The notes under the pieces are model-generated. The model did no database searches, had not been told where the DNA came from, and saw only the letters and a list, made by a program, of their open reading frames with translations. Source: Paracoccus binzhouensis (GTDB lineage: Bacteria; Pseudomonadota; Alphaproteobacteria; Rhodobacterales; Rhodobacteraceae). Taken from it: DNA of 64,000 nucleotides. This document shows positions 51,605 through 61,935 of this stretch, piece by piece. The DNA lies in NCBI RefSeq assembly GCF_016446475.1, contig NZ_JAEHFP010000001.1:148361-212360 (forward strand). Reading direction: 5' to 3'. Within the stretch, counting starts at the first letter, position 1; each line of letters begins with the position of its first letter. Position numbers and translations under genes: made by a program.

Positions 51605-51988
51605 ATGGGCATCGAGAGGATCCGACCGATGGCCGACGAGGTGGCCAGTCTGATGGCAGCGCGATTCGGTGGCGTCAGGCGCGGCCAGCCGGCAGAGTTG
51701 GAGAGCATGCTGCGCAAGCGCGGCGGCGCCTTGCCGCGGCGGCTGCGGCGCGAGGCGCGCTTCCTGGCCGAGGCCGACCGCAAGGCGGGTCAGCCGAAAC
51801 TGGCGCGGCAGGTGGATCTGGCGCGGCTCGAACATGCGCACAAGCTGCTGACCGCCTATCTGCGGCCGCTGGGCCAGGGCCGCCGGCTGCAGGGCGGCGC
51901 GCTCGGCGTCGCCGCCAGCGTCACGCTGGGCCTGCTGGTGCTGGGGGCGGTGGCAGTCTGGATCATGCTGCGCCGCGGGCTGATCTGA
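51605..51988 (+). CDS. Conserved hypothetical, one C-terminal membrane helix
   Basis: A 127-residue protein, basic in its N-terminal 90 residues (LESMLRKRGGALPRRLRREA, DRKAGQPKLARQVDLARL) with a single membrane segment close to the C-terminus (ASVTLGLLVLGAVAVWIML). Such tail-anchored Arg-rich proteins occur in Rhodobacterales; no function is known to me. The start is given by ATGGGCATCGAG with a weak ACGGGG site. The long coding-type reading frame and third-position GC support a real gene. Confidence 0.65.
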   Translation: MGIERIRPMADEVASLMAARFGGVRRGQPAELESMLRKRGGALPRRLRREARFLAEADRKAGQPKLARQVDLARLEHAHKLLTAYLRPLGQGRRLQGGALGVAASVTLGLLVLGAVAVWIMLRRGLI

Positions 51989-52791
51989 GGCGATTGCCCC
52001 GGGGATCTCGGGCCGGCCTGAAGCAGGAAGGAGGGCGGAACGTCGACCCCGTTCGTGGCATGGATGCATGAGCGACGGGCCAGCGCCATGCCGATAGCCT
52101 GAATCGGCGCCAGAACGGCGAAGGGCAGGACGGCGCAGTCAGGACGGCGAACCTGTCATCGGCAAGAGGGTGCATGCGAATGGCGAATCGCCAGCGCAGG
52201 GCAAGTTGGATGGCGCAAGGATGCGTCCTGACGGCGAGGCCGACTCGGGAAGCACCGGTCGAAATGAGGCGAGCAGGAGGTGGGCGGGACAGGTTTCCGT
52301 GTCAGGCTGCGGCCTTCCGGCACCACGTTGACCGGAAGCCGCTCGACGAGACCGCGCTTGCGGTCGCCTTGGGTGGGATCTGCGGGTGGCACCTGCGCCG
52401 CCCGCGATGCGTGGCGTCCATGCCTGGTGCTGCAACGGGCAGGGGGTTGCGGGGGGCAGTTCTTGCGCCCGCATTCTTGTGCCACGCCGCGATTGGTCCA
52501 ACCTCCCGCCTCACCCAACCGGCCGGGTGCCGCTGCGCCCCCTCTTGGTGGCAGGTCGCCAGGGTTCCGGAACGACCGGCGCCGCCCGTGAGAGGACGGC
52601 GCCGGACAGTTGCAGCCGGGCCTTTCCGGCGAAGCATCGCGACATTGGCCAATGCAGATGCGGCCGGGATGCCCGATCAGCGATCCTTCCCCGGCCACGG
52701 GGTTCTGCCCGCCGCCGAGAGCCGGCCCGGCCCGCCGATCATTGCCCGCGATTGCGGCCCTGCGGCCCTTGCCCTGCGCGCCGCCCCCGGC
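51989..52791. other. Region with no supported gene, 803 bases
   Basis: Several overlapping reading frames of 60-180 codons exist on both strands, but none shows a recognisable family, good start context or consistent codon bias. One hairpin is conspicuous: CCGGCGCCG (52576-52584) with CGGCGCCGG (52597-52605), 9-bp stem. The base mix looks less coding-like than its neighbours. It could be a decayed gene, an insertion remnant or a regulatory/noncoding RNA region. It ends at the glyA stop. Confidence 0.5.
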
Positions 52792-54087
52792 TCACATGCC
52801 GTTGTAGAGCGGGAACTTGGCGCAGAGCGCCTCGACCTCGGCCTTGACGCGGGCCTCGACCTCGGCATTGCCGGCCTCGCCGTTCGCGGCCAGCCCGTCC
52901 ACCACCTCGACGATCCAGCGGGCGATCTGGCGGAACTCCGCCTCGCCGAAGCCGCGCGTGGTGCCGGCCGGGGCGCCCAGCCGGATCCCCGAGGTCACGA
53001 AGGGCTTCTCCGGGTCGAAGGGTACGCCGTTCTTGTTGCAGGTGATATGCGCGCGCCCCAACGCCGCCTCGGTCGCCTTGCCGGTCACGCCCTTGGGACG
53101 CAGGTCGGCCAGGCACAGGTGGTTGTCGGTGCCGCCCGAGACGATGTCGATGCCGCCGCGCATCAGCTCGTCGGCCATGGCGCGGGCGTTGCGGACCACC
53201 TGCGCGGCATAGTCCCTGAACTCGGGGCGCAGCGCCTCGCCGAAGGCCACCGCCTTGGCGGCGATCACATGCATCAGCGGCCCGCCCTGCAGGCCGGGGA
53301 ACACCGCCGAGTTGATCTTCTTGGCGATCTCGGCATCGTTGGTCAGCACCATGCCGCCGCGCGGGCCGCGCAGCGACTTGTGCGTCGTCGTGGTCACCAC
53401 ATGGGCATGCGGCAGCGGCGAGGGATGCTGGCCGCCCGCCACCAGCCCGGCGATATGGGCCATGTCGACCATCAGGTAGGCGCCCACCTCGTCGGCGATC
53501 TTGCGGAACTCGGCCCAGTCCCAGATGCGGGAATAGGCGGTGCCGCCGGCCAGGATCAGCTTGGGCTTCGTCTCATGGGCCCTTTTGCGGATCTCCTCCA
53601 TGTCGAGCAGCTGGTCCTGCTGGCGCACGCCGTAGCTGACGACGTTGAACCATTTGCCCGACATGTTGACCGGCGAGCCATGCGTCAGGTGGCCGCCCGA
53701 GTTCAGGTCGAGCCCCATGAAGGTGTCGCCGGGGCTGAGCAGCGCCAGGAACACCGCCTGGTTCATCTGCGACCCCGAGTTCGGCTGCACATTGGCGAAG
53801 CCGCAATCGAACAGCTCCTTGGCGCGCTCGATGGCCAGGGTCTCGACCACGTCGACATATTGGCAGCCGCCGTAATAGCGCTTGCCGGGGTAGCCCTCGG
53901 CATATTTGTTGGTCAGGACCGAGCCCTGCGCCTCAAGCACCGCCTTCGAGACGATGTTCTCGGAGGCGATCAGCTCGATCTCGGCGCGCTGACGCCCAAG
54001 CTCCTGGCGGATCGCCCCGAAAATCGCAGGGTCGCGGGTGGCAAGCTCATCGGTGAAGAATCCCGCCCGGAATGGGTGTTCGTTCAT
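52792..54087 (-). CDS. glyA: Serine hydroxymethyltransferase
   Basis: A 431-residue PLP enzyme that joins glycine and methylene-tetrahydrofolate to serine, the carbon-entry step of the serine cycle. Motifs: [48 protein letters not shown] (the PLP lysine in THKS), and [15 protein letters not shown]. The ATG at 54087 follows GGAGAGAGAG; twelve earlier in-frame codons are not supported. It is last of six minus-strand genes with small gaps and is likely the cycle-dedicated copy, so a second glyA may exist elsewhere. Confidence 0.95.
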   Translation of the reverse strand: MNEHPFRAGFFTDELATRDPAIFGAIRQELGRQRAEIELIASENIVSKAVLEAQGSVLTNKYAEGYPGKRYYGGCQYVDVVETLAIERAKELFDCGFANVQPNSGSQMNQAVFLALLSPGDTFMGLDLNSGGHLTHGSPVNMSGKWFNVVSYGVRQQDQLLDMEEIRKRAHETKPKLILAGGTAYSRIWDWAEFRKIADEVGAYLMVDMAHIAGLVAGGQHPSPLPHAHVVTTTTHKSLRGPRGGMVLTNDAEIAKKINSAVFPGLQGGPLMHVIAAKAVAFGEALRPEFRDYAAQVVRNARAMADELMRGGIDIVSGGTDNHLCLADLRPKGVTGKATEAALGRAHITCNKNGVPFDPEKPFVTSGIRLGAPAGTTRGFGEAEFRQIARWIVEVVDGLAANGEAGNAEVEARVKAEVEALCAKFPLYNGM

Positions 54088-54110
54088 GTCCTCTCTCTCC
54101 TTGATTGCCG

Positions 54111-56774
54111 CTATCCGGTCCAACCCAGCGCGGTCGAGATGCTGTTCATGGTCTGCATCAGCGATATGGAAATCCCCGGCCCCGGCCGATGACGATTGTC
54201 GCCAAGCAGCCTGACCTGCAACCCGTGCACCCGTTCCAGATCGGCGCGGACGCGGCCGAAGCGGCCGGCCATGTTGGGAAAGCGCTCGCCGATGCCGGCC
54301 TGGCCGGTCAGGAACACCACGGCCGCGCGGCTGCGTTCATGTTCCTGGCCGATGCGGCCGAAGATGTCGCCGCGCACCGCCGGATCCCGGACCAGCGCCG
54401 CATAGGTCTCGGCGATCCGCATATCCGCGTGGAACAGCGATTTCTCGACCTCGTCCACGATCAGGCGGAAGATGCGCGAGTCGCGGAACATCCGCCGCAG
54501 AAGCGCATCGCCGTCCTCGCGGTGGAAGCGCCGGAAGGTCTCGACGGCGGTGCCGAAGCCATACCAGCCGGTGATGAGGTGGCGGTTCTGCGACCAGGCA
54601 AAGACCCAGGGGATCGCCCGCAGATCCTCGAGCCCGCCGCCCCCGAAGCGCCGGGTGGGGCGCGAGCCCATCTTCAGCAGCGCCAGTTCCTCGACCGGGC
54701 TGGCCTGGCGGAAATAGTCGATGAAGCCGGGCCGGTGCAGCAGCGCGCGATAGGCAGTGCAGGACATGTCCGCCAGGGCTTCCAGCGTGTCGTTGAATTC
54801 GGGCCGCACCGGCTCGGGCGTCGCCTGCAGCGACTGCGCCAGGACCGAGGAGACCAGCAGCTCCAGCTCGTATTCCGCGGTGCTGCGATTGGCGAATTTC
54901 GACGACACGACCTCGCCCTGTTCGGTGGTGCGCAGCTGGCCGTTGATGGTGCCGCGCGGCAGGGCGGCGATGGCGCGTTCGGTCGGCGCGCCGCCGCGGC
55001 TGACCGAGCCGCCGCGGCCGTGGAAGAAGACCGGCACCAGCCCGTGCCGCGCCAGCACCGCCATGATGCTGCGCTGCGCCTTTTCCAGCTCCCAGGTGGA
55101 ACACAGGAAGCCGCCGTCCTTGTTGCTGTCGGAATAGCCCAGCATGACCTCGACCCGGTTGGCCTCGGTCACCAGGCTGCGGCGGGCCAGCGGCACGCGC
55201 AGCAGCTCGTCCAGGATCCGCGGCGCGGCGCGCAGGTCGTCGATGGTCTCGAACAGCGGCACGACGCGCAGGTCCAGCCGCTCGGCCCCGAAGCCGGCAT
55301 GGCGGGCCAGCAGGAACACGGCCAGCAGGTCGTCGCAGGACCGGGTCATCGACAGGATGAAGGTGCCGATGGCCTGCGGATCGGCCCCGAACCGGGCGCC
55401 ATGCAGCAGCGCCAGCAGCGCCAGCAATTCCCGCGCCTCGTCGCCCAGCCCGTCGTGGTCGAGCCGGGGCAGTTCCTCTTGCCCCAGCTCGCTGCGCAGC
55501 CGCTGCGACCAGGCGGCGCTGCCGAATTCCGGCACCGCCCCGGCCTGCGCCCAGATCCCGGTCAGCACCCGCGTGGTCACCGAGGAATTCTGCCGCACGT
55601 CCAGCGTCACGGTGCGGAAGCCGAAGACCTCGGCCTGCCAGCGCAGCGGCCGCACCAGCCGGTGCGCCAGCGTCTCGGCGCCGATCTCGGCCAGCGCCGT
55701 CTCGACCCGGCGCAGGTCGGCGATGAAATCGCGCAGATGCGGATAGGCCGGCCCCGGCCCGCCGGCCAGCGCATTGATGCGGCGCTGCATGGCGCTTGCC
55801 GCCTGGCGGAACAGCTCGCCCGGATTGCGCTGCCGGTCGGCCGCGGGCAGGTCCGCGGCGTCGATCACCGCCGCCAGCCGCGCGCGGGTCTCGGGCCGCA
55901 GGCCGGCGATCTCGCTGCTGATGCTCAGATGCCGGGCGGCCAGGGTCAGGCCCTGAAGATAGCGGTCGAGGATCGCGTCGCGCCCCAGTTCCAGCGCGGC
56001 GCGGGTGGTCTCGGCCGTGACATGCGGATTGCCGTCGCGGTCGCCACCGATCCAGGAATGGAAGCGCAACGGCGCGCCGGTTTCCTCGCCGGGGCCGTAG
56101 CGGCCGTCAATCGCGTCGTGGAACTGCCGCACCAGGTTCGGCACCGCGTCAAACAGGCTGTCGCGAAAGAATTGCAGCCCCCATTCGATCTCGTTCAGCG
56201 GCGAGGGCCTTTGCCGGCGCAGCTCTCCGGTCAGCCAGAGCAGGTCGATCTCGCTTTCGATCTCAGCCATCAGCGCCGCCCGCTCCTGCCGCGTCCAGCA
56301 CTGACTTTCCAGCCGAACCAGCGCGCGATAGATGCGGCGGTGGATTTCCAGCACGGTGACGCGCTTGGCCTCGGTGGGATGGGCGGTGATGGTGGGGCCG
56401 ACGCGCAGCTGGCGCAGGCTGCGCGCGACGCTTTCGCGCGGCATGTCGGGGGCGGATTGCAGGGTTCGGGCCAGGCTGCCCTCGATCGCCGCGCGGCCCG
56501 AGCGGGACTCGACCGTGCGGCGCAGCCGCATGGCGGCATGTTCGTCGATGATCCGCAGGAGCTGGAACCAGATGTCGAGCCCCTGCAGATAGGCGCTCAT
56601 CTCGGCTTCCTGCGGTTCCGTCGCCGCGCCGCTCAGCAGCGGCAGCACCTGCGGCGCGTGGCGGCGGATGACCCGCTGCCAGAGGCCGCGCAGTTCGCCG
56701 CGCAGCCGCTCGGCCGGGCAGCGCCCGGTCCCGGCCGACGGCTCGGCGCCGATATCCGCCGCCCCCGCCCGCAT
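54111..56774 (-). CDS. ppc: Phosphoenolpyruvate carboxylase
   Basis: An 887-residue enzyme fixing bicarbonate onto PEP to give oxaloacetate. Catalytic motifs are TAHPTEAKR (histidine) and [31 protein letters not shown] and [16 protein letters not shown] are also diagnostic. The C-terminus reads [11 protein letters not shown] instead of the usual QNTG, so the terminal residues that contact the active site differ. Length is normal. In serine-cycle methylotrophs a dedicated, acetyl-CoA-insensitive isozyme does this job; regulation cannot be judged here. The start is one base after the hprA stop. Confidence 0.94.
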   Translation of the reverse strand: MRAGAADIGAEPSAGTGRCPAERLRGELRGLWQRVIRRHAPQVLPLLSGAATEPQEAEMSAYLQGLDIWFQLLRIIDEHAAMRLRRTVESRSGRAAIEGSLARTLQSAPDMPRESVARSLRQLRVGPTITAHPTEAKRVTVLEIHRRIYRALVRLESQCWTRQERAALMAEIESEIDLLWLTGELRRQRPSPLNEIEWGLQFFRDSLFDAVPNLVRQFHDAIDGRYGPGEETGAPLRFHSWIGGDRDGNPHVTAETTRAALELGRDAILDRYLQGLTLAARHLSISSEIAGLRPETRARLAAVIDAADLPAADRQRNPGELFRQAASAMQRRINALAGGPGPAYPHLRDFIADLRRVETALAEIGAETLAHRLVRPLRWQAEVFGFRTVTLDVRQNSSVTTRVLTGIWAQAGAVPEFGSAAWSQRLRSELGQEELPRLDHDGLGDEARELLALLALLHGARFGADPQAIGTFILSMTRSCDDLLAVFLLARHAGFGAERLDLRVVPLFETIDDLRAAPRILDELLRVPLARRSLVTEANRVEVMLGYSDSNKDGGFLCSTWELEKAQRSIMAVLARHGLVPVFFHGRGGSVSRGGAPTERAIAALPRGTINGQLRTTEQGEVVSSKFANRSTAEYELELLVSSVLAQSLQATPEPVRPEFNDTLEALADMSCTAYRALLHRPGFIDYFRQASPVEELALLKMGSRPTRRFGGGGLEDLRAIPWVFAWSQNRHLITGWYGFGTAVETFRRFHREDGDALLRRMFRDSRIFRLIVDEVEKSLFHADMRIAETYAALVRDPAVRGDIFGRIGQEHERSRAAVVFLTGQAGIGERFPNMAGRFGRVRADLERVHGLQVRLLGDNRHRPGPGISISLMQTMNSISTALGWTG

Positions 56775-56775
56775 G

Positions 56776-57747
56776 TCAGTTCACCCGGTCGCGGGGCTCG
56801 CGGCCCGCAAAGAAGTCCTCGAGATTCTGGATGACGCGGAAGCCCATGGCCTCGCGCGCCTCGCGGGTGGCGCTGCCCAGATGCGGCAGCATCACCAGCC
56901 GGTCGCAATCCCTGAGCTGCGGGTTGATGTTCGGCTCTCCGTCGAACACGTCCAGCGCCGCGCCGCCGATGGTGTCGAACCACAGCGCATGGGACAGCGC
57001 CGTCTCGTCGATCACCTCGCCGCGGGCGGTGTTGATCAGGAAGGCGTCGGGCCGCATCAGGTCCAGCCGGCGCGCGTCGATCAGATGGCGGTTCGCCCCG
57101 CCGCCCGGGCAATGCAGCGAGATGAAGTCGCACATGGGCATCAGCGCGTCCAGGCTGTCCACCTGCACGGCATTGCATTGCGCCAGCACCTCGAGCGCGA
57201 CCGGGCTGCGGTTGTAGACCAGGATGGTCATGCCGAAGCCGTGATGGGCGCGCCGGGCCATTTCCTGGCCGATGCGACCATAGCCGACGATGCCCAGCGT
57301 CTTGCCGGACACCTTGGTGCCGACCAGATGCGTCGGCCGCCAGCCGGTCCATTGCCCGGCGCGCAGTTCGCGCTCTCCCTCGCCGGCGCGGCGCGCGACC
57401 ATCAGAAGCAGGGTCATCGCCAGGTCGGCGGTGCATTCGCTCAGCACGTCCGGGGTGTTGGTCACCACGATGCCATGCGCGTTTACGCGGTTCAGGTCGA
57501 TATGGCTGTAGCCGACGCCGTAATTGGCCAGGATGCGGGTCTGGGGCCGGTCCAGCTCCAGCGCCGGGGCGCCGATCCTGTCGGTCACCGTCGGCAGGAT
57601 CGCGTCATATTCCCGCATGGCCGCCCGAAAATCCTCGGGCGCCAGGGGTTTGTCCGCAAGGTTCAGCTGCACGTCGAAGATTTCGGACAGCCGCGCCTCG
57701 ACCGCTGCGGGCCAGCGCCGCGTGACAAGAACTCGGGGTTTCGCCAT
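56776..57747 (-). CDS. hprA: Hydroxypyruvate reductase (D-2-hydroxyacid dehydrogenase)
   Basis: A 323-residue NAD(P)-dependent dehydrogenase. NAD loop GIVGYGRIGQEMA; catalytic Arg in NTARGEVID, Glu in DVFDGEP and His in MLPHLGSATREA. It reduces hydroxypyruvate to D-glycerate between SgaA and glycerate kinase. The family alone would allow glyoxylate reductase or phosphoglycerate dehydrogenase; the location between mtkB and ppc makes the serine-cycle role most likely. Nine bases separate it from mtkB. Confidence 0.88.
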   Translation of the reverse strand: MAKPRVLVTRRWPAAVEARLSEIFDVQLNLADKPLAPEDFRAAMREYDAILPTVTDRIGAPALELDRPQTRILANYGVGYSHIDLNRVNAHGIVVTNTPDVLSECTADLAMTLLLMVARRAGEGERELRAGQWTGWRPTHLVGTKVSGKTLGIVGYGRIGQEMARRAHHGFGMTILVYNRSPVALEVLAQCNAVQVDSLDALMPMCDFISLHCPGGGANRHLIDARRLDLMRPDAFLINTARGEVIDETALSHALWFDTIGGAALDVFDGEPNINPQLRDCDRLVMLPHLGSATREAREAMGFRVIQNLEDFFAGREPRDRVN

Positions 57748-57756
57748 CGCCGCCCC

Positions 57757-58638
57757 CTATTGCATGACGCGGGCGATGGTCTCGCCGATGACGGCCGGGT
57801 TCTCGGCCATGGTGACACCCGCCGCGGCCAGGATCTCGACCTTCTCGCTGGCGCTTTCACCGAAGGCCGAGATGATGGCGCCGGCATGGCCCATGGTCCG
57901 GCCCTTGGGCGCGGTCAGGCCGGCGACATAGGCCACCACCGGCTTGCTGACATGGCTGCGGATGTATTCCGCCGCCTCTGCCTCCTGCGGGCCGCCGATC
58001 TCGCCGATCATGCAGATCACATGGGTTTCGTCGTCCTGCTCGAAATGCTCGAGCACGTCGCGGAAGGACGAGCCGTTGATCGGGTCGCCGCCGATGCCGA
58101 CGCTGGTCGAGACGCCCAGCCCGCGCTCTTTCAGCTGCGCCGCCGCCTCATAGCCCAGCGTGCCCGAGCGGCCGATGATGCCCACGTTGCCCGGCAGGTA
58201 GATATGGCCCGGCATGATGCCCAGCATGGCCTTGCCGGGGCTGATGGTGCCGGCGCAGTTCGGGCCGGTCAGGATCATCCGGCGTTCCTTGGGATAGCGA
58301 TACATGTAGCGCTTGACGCGGATCATGTCTTGGGCGGGGATGCCGTCGGTGATGCAGACGCAATAGCGGATGCCGGCATCGGCGGCCTCCATGATGCTGT
58401 CGGCCGCGGCGGGCGGCGGCACGAAGACCAGCGTGGCCTCGGCCCCGGTCTCGGACACCGCCTGCTTGACGGTGTTGAAGACCGGCACGCCCTCGCAGGT
58501 CTCGCCGCCCTTGCCGGGCACGACGCCGCCGACGACATTGGTGCCGTAGTCGATCATCTCGCGGGCATGGAAGCGGGCCATCTTGCCGGTGATGCCCTGA
58601 ACGATGACGCGGGTTTCGCGATCCAGAAAAATGCTCAT
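57757..58638 (-). CDS. mtkB: Malate thiokinase, small subunit
   Basis: A 293-residue protein homologous to SucD. CoA-binding VIVQGITGKMARFHA, ILTGPNCAGTISPG, GIIGRSGTLGYEAAAQL, and MGHAGAII with the phosphorylated histidine. Together with MtkA it forms malyl-CoA from malate, CoA and ATP. Succinyl-CoA synthetase is the close relative; placement with sgaA, ppc and mclA identifies it as MtkB. ATGA overlap with mtkA shows coupled translation. The 58638 ATG is at the family start. Confidence 0.9.
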   Translation of the reverse strand: MSIFLDRETRVIVQGITGKMARFHAREMIDYGTNVVGGVVPGKGGETCEGVPVFNTVKQAVSETGAEATLVFVPPPAAADSIMEAADAGIRYCVCITDGIPAQDMIRVKRYMYRYPKERRMILTGPNCAGTISPGKAMLGIMPGHIYLPGNVGIIGRSGTLGYEAAAQLKERGLGVSTSVGIGGDPINGSSFRDVLEHFEQDDETHVICMIGEIGGPQEAEAAEYIRSHVSKPVVAYVAGLTAPKGRTMGHAGAIISAFGESASEKVEILAAAGVTMAENPAVIGETIARVMQ

Positions 58639-59834
58639 CAGACGGCCCTCAGGTTGGGATTGCGCTGGGTATCGGCGCGCCATGCGGCGACGGCGCGCTC
58701 GGCGGCTTCCATCAGGGTGGTGGCGCGGATCAGCGGCAGGCCGCTTTGCGCCAGGATCTTCTGGCCTTCCTCGACATTGGTGCCGGCCAGCCGGACCACC
58801 ACGGGCACCGGCACCGGGTTCTCGCGCAGCGCCCGGACCACGCCCTCGGCCACCCAGTCGCAGCGGTTGATGCCGGCGAAGATGTTGACCAGGATGGCCT
58901 GCACGTTCTTGTCCGACATGACCAGGTTGAAGGCCCGCGCCACCCGTTCCGGCGTGGCGCCGCCGCCGATGTCGAGGAAGTTCGCAGGCTCGCCCCCGGC
59001 CAGCTTGATCGTGTCCATGGTCGCCATGGCGAGGCCCGCGCCGTTGACGATGCAGCCGATATTGCCGTCCAGCCCGACATAGGACAGGCCATGGTCGGCG
59101 GCGCGCGATTCGCGCGGGTCCTCCTGCGACTTGTCGCGCAGCTCGAGGATCTGCGAGTGGCGGAACAGCGCGTTGTTGTCGAAGGTCATCTTGGCGTCCA
59201 GGGCCAGGATGCGGTCGTCGCTGGTCACGACCAGCGGGTTGACCTCGACCATGGTGGCATCAAGCTCGCGGAAGGCACGATAGCAGCCGCGCAGGGTGCG
59301 CACCATCTGCTGGACCATGCCCGGCTTGATGCCAAGCGCGAAGGCGATCTCGCGGCACTGGAATTCCTGCAGGCCCACGGCCGGCTCGACCGTGGCGCGC
59401 ACGATGCTGTCGGGCTTCTCGGCCGAGATCTCCTCGATCTCCATGCCGCCCTCGCCGCTGGCGACGATCATCACCCGCTGGCTGGCGCGGTCCAGCACGA
59501 AGCCCAGATAGATCTCGCGGGCGATGGGCACGGCCGCCTCGACATAGACGCGGTAGATGCCCTTGCCCTCGGGCCCGGTCTGGTGCGTGACCAGCTTCTG
59601 GCCGAACATCGCCTCGGTCGCCGCCTGGATCTCGAGGTCGCTGTCGCAGAGCTTGACGCCGCCAGCCTTGCCGCGGCCGCCGGCATGGACCTGGGCCTTG
59701 ACGACCCAGCGGTCGCCGCCCATCTCGCGGGCGCGATAGGCCGCCTGCTCGGGACTGTAGGCCAGCGCGCCCTGCGGGATGCCGACCCCGAAGCGGTTGA
59801 GTATCTCCTTGGCCTGATATTCGTGGATGTCCAT
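58638..59834 (-). CDS. mtkA: Malate thiokinase, large subunit
   Basis: A 398-residue ATP-grasp subunit homologous to SucC. The N-terminus [17 protein letters not shown] and [17 protein letters not shown], the ATP-grasp MVEVNPLVV and FDNNALFRH, the CoA-ligase loop [20 protein letters not shown] and [13 protein letters not shown], and the terminal [13 protein letters not shown] are all in order. MtkA/MtkB are normally distinguished from SucC/SucD by context and fine sequence. It follows sgaA by 24 bases and overlaps mtkB by one base at its stop. Confidence 0.9.
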   Translation of the reverse strand: MDIHEYQAKEILNRFGVGIPQGALAYSPEQAAYRAREMGGDRWVVKAQVHAGGRGKAGGVKLCDSDLEIQAATEAMFGQKLVTHQTGPEGKGIYRVYVEAAVPIAREIYLGFVLDRASQRVMIVASGEGGMEIEEISAEKPDSIVRATVEPAVGLQEFQCREIAFALGIKPGMVQQMVRTLRGCYRAFRELDATMVEVNPLVVTSDDRILALDAKMTFDNNALFRHSQILELRDKSQEDPRESRAADHGLSYVGLDGNIGCIVNGAGLAMATMDTIKLAGGEPANFLDIGGGATPERVARAFNLVMSDKNVQAILVNIFAGINRCDWVAEGVVRALRENPVPVPVVVRLAGTNVEEGQKILAQSGLPLIRATTLMEAAERAVAAWRADTQRNPNLRAV

Positions 59835-59858
59835 GTTCGCCTCCTCCCTCGGGCGCCG

Positions 59859-61106
59859 TTATTCGGCCGCGACCGTCGTCTGGTAATGATCCTCGAGCCG
59901 CTCGGTGATCCGGCCCAGGTCGATATTCGCGCCCATCCCGGTCATCGCCGCGGCGAAGCGGGTGACGATATCCGTGATCGCCTTGCGGTTCAGCAGGTTC
60001 AGGATGCCGATGCGGATCTGCACCGGCTCGGACAGCGTCGGCCAGATGCCGAAGCCCTGGGCGCGGCAGGCCTGCACCAGCTCCATCTCGCGGCCCTTCA
60101 GGGTCTCGGGCAGGTTCAGCACCACCAGCGAGGTCATGTCCGAGGTCACCTTGCAGCCCATCGCCGTCACCGCATCGCGCAGCGCCGCCTCGTGGAAGGC
60201 ATAGTCCTTGGCCCGGCCGGCCACCGTCTGCTGCAGCAGGATGCGCAGCGCCTCGTGGAAGGCGGCGACGGCATAGGCGCTGTGGGTGCGGTGATAGGTG
60301 CCCTTCTCGGCATCCTTGCCGTCGATGATGCCCCAATGCCGCGCCTCGAGGATCGGGTGATGCACGAAGGTCCGGCAGCCGGTCCGGCGCAGTTCCGCGA
60401 TATAGCGGTCGCTGAAGCTGACCGGCGCATAGGTCAGCGGCAGGCAGCAGATGCCCTTCTGCGGGCAGGAGGCCCAGCCATGCACGCCGGGATAGTCGTC
60501 GATGCGGAAATCCGCGACACCCAGCGAGGAGACCGCGTCGACCAGCCCCATCGCGCCGTGCCGCTCGCAGGCATCGGAAAAGCCGCGCATGTCATTGATG
60601 CGGCCCGAGCCGGTTTCCCAATGCGCCATGGCGGCCCATTTCGGCTTGTGCCGTGCCAGCGCCGCCTCGACGATCTCGGCGGTCACGGACTGGCCGTGCG
60701 GCACCGTCACGACCGTGACCGAGGCCGGCTGCGGATCCATCGGGCTGGCGGCCAGTTCCTCGGCCGTGGCGGCCTTCATGCGCAGGGTCAGCCCGTCGAT
60801 GCCCGAGAAGGTGCCGTTGACGAAGACCACCACCTTGTCGCCGGGCAGCACGGCGCTGAACAGGCAGTCGAGCCCGCTCCAGCCGGTGCCGGCGACGCCG
60901 AAGGTATGGATGTTCGCGGTCCCCATCACCTGGCGCAGCATCTGCTTGCACTCGATCATGCCGCGCAGCACGTCGGTCTGCATGTGGTCCGCCACCCCGG
61001 CGCTGGCAAAGCGCTGCAGCACCCGCGGATCGGTATTGCCCGGCCCCGGACCGGCCGCCAGCGTGTCGGGAATTTCAAGCTGCGGGAAGATCGCCATTTC
61101 GGACAT
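59859..61106 (-). CDS. sgaA: Serine-glyoxylate aminotransferase
   Basis: A 415-residue class V PLP aminotransferase that converts serine and glyoxylate to hydroxypyruvate and glycine. Motifs: LAAGPGPGNTDPRVL, VAGTGWSGLDCLFSAVLPGD, AHWETGSGRIND, GLVDAVSSLGVADF, and CPQKGICCLPL with the PLP lysine. The C-terminus has WPTLSEPVQIRIGILN, typical of SGAT/alanine-glyoxylate types. It is the first gene of the minus-strand operon, divergent from the regulator. Confidence 0.93.
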   Translation of the reverse strand: MSEMAIFPQLEIPDTLAAGPGPGNTDPRVLQRFASAGVADHMQTDVLRGMIECKQMLRQVMGTANIHTFGVAGTGWSGLDCLFSAVLPGDKVVVFVNGTFSGIDGLTLRMKAATAEELAASPMDPQPASVTVVTVPHGQSVTAEIVEAALARHKPKWAAMAHWETGSGRINDMRGFSDACERHGAMGLVDAVSSLGVADFRIDDYPGVHGWASCPQKGICCLPLTYAPVSFSDRYIAELRRTGCRTFVHHPILEARHWGIIDGKDAEKGTYHRTHSAYAVAAFHEALRILLQQTVAGRAKDYAFHEAALRDAVTAMGCKVTSDMTSLVVLNLPETLKGREMELVQACRAQGFGIWPTLSEPVQIRIGILNLLNRKAITDIVTRFAAAMTGMGANIDLGRITERLEDHYQTTVAAE

Positions 61107-61293
61107 GGTGTTTCCTTCAGGTCAAGTTTCTTTAACTGAAAGAAAGCCGCTCTCGACAATTGCCACAACGTAAGATTAAGCTGCCTTCAGGTATCCCTTT
61201 GGGCGGGCCGTTCCCCACCCGAAGGGATGGGAGGATCGGGATGCCAAGAATGTCTCGGGGCTTTTCAGCCCCCCAGCGTCGGCCGGACCGCTG
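61107..61293. promoter_or_regulatory. Divergent control region of the serine-cycle island
   Basis: The 187 bases between sgaA and the regulator hold CCTTCAGGT twice (61114-61122 and 61184-61192) and a palindrome TTTCTTT (61127-61133)/AAAGAAA (61139-61145). On the mclA side, TTGACT (61975-61980) with GAAAT (61962-61966)/ATTTC (61970-61974) upstream is a second AT-rich control site. Locally AT-rich sequence in a GC-rich genome suggests promoters. Which protein binds is not known. Confidence 0.45.
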
Positions 61294-61935
61294 ATGCGCA
61301 CCGTCAGCAGCGTCGAAAAAGCGGTGACGATCATGCTGGGCGACAGCAATCCGCTGGTTCTGTCGGCCATGTCCGAGGTGTTCCAGCGCGACACGCGCTT
61401 TTCGCTTCTGGCGACCTCGGCCACGGCCGAGGGCTTCCTGGCCACGGTCATGCGCATCCCCGCCCGGGTCGGGATCATCGACTGGGCGCTGCCGGCGATG
61501 GGCGGCGCCAAGCTGCTGGAACAGCTGCGCGAGCAGGAGGGGGCACCGCGCATCGTCGTCTATGGCGACCAGGCCAGCGAGTCGCATCTGGGCGCGCTGG
61601 CGGCCGGTGCCGCCGGTTTCGTCGCCCGCAGCGACCCGGCCGAGACCCTGCTGGAGACCTGCCTGGCCGTGGCGGCCGGCAAGATGGTGTTTCCCTATCT
61701 GGACGTGCGCGCGCTGCAGGGAAACCCCCTGCAGACGCTGTCCCCGCGCGAGATGGACATGCTCGAGGCGCTGTCGCGGGGGCTGACCAACCGCGAACTG
61801 TCGCGCGAGCTGGGCATCTCGGGGAACACGGTCAAGTTCCACCTGTCGAACCTTTACGACAAGCTGTCGGTTCGCAGCCGCGCCCAGGCCATCGCCTTTT
61901 ACTATTCCAACCGCCAAGGCGGCGGAAAAGCATGA
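61294..61935 (+). CDS. NarL/FixJ-type response regulator
   Basis: A 213-residue two-domain regulator. The receiver (about residues 11-125) has a phosphorylatable-looking D63 in GIIDWALPAMGG, but the acidic pocket shows only GD17 rather than DD, and the usual conserved lysine is replaced by arginine in GFVARSD, so it may work without phosphorylation. The LuxR helix-turn-helix is LSPREMDMLEALSRGLTNRE, with ELGISGNTVKFHLSNLYDKL. It is located between sgaA and mclA and probably controls both. Other serine-cycle bacteria use a LysR type (QscR); none is present here. GTG at 61324 or ATG at 61333 are alternative starts. Confidence 0.85.
   Translation: MRTVSSVEKAVTIMLGDSNPLVLSAMSEVFQRDTRFSLLATSATAEGFLATVMRIPARVGIIDWALPAMGGAKLLEQLREQEGAPRIVVYGDQASESHLGALAAGAAGFVARSDPAETLLETCLAVAAGKMVFPYLDVRALQGNPLQTLSPREMDMLEALSRGLTNRELSRELGISGNTVKFHLSNLYDKLSVRSRAQAIAFYYSNRQGGGKA

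Noticed and set aside
52174..54192. Long plus-strand frame through the gap and opposite glyA
   Set aside because: Most of it is antisense to glyA; the part in the gap has no recognisable protein or ribosome site.
57757..59834. Succinyl-CoA synthetase (sucCD) as the identity of the ATP-grasp pair
   Set aside because: Sequence alone allows it, but the pair is locked between sgaA and hprA/ppc, and sucCD normally lies with sucAB or mdh. Malate thiokinase is preferred.
56668..61139. Long plus-strand frames opposite hprA, mtkBA and sgaA
   Set aside because: Antisense shadows of well-supported minus-strand genes.
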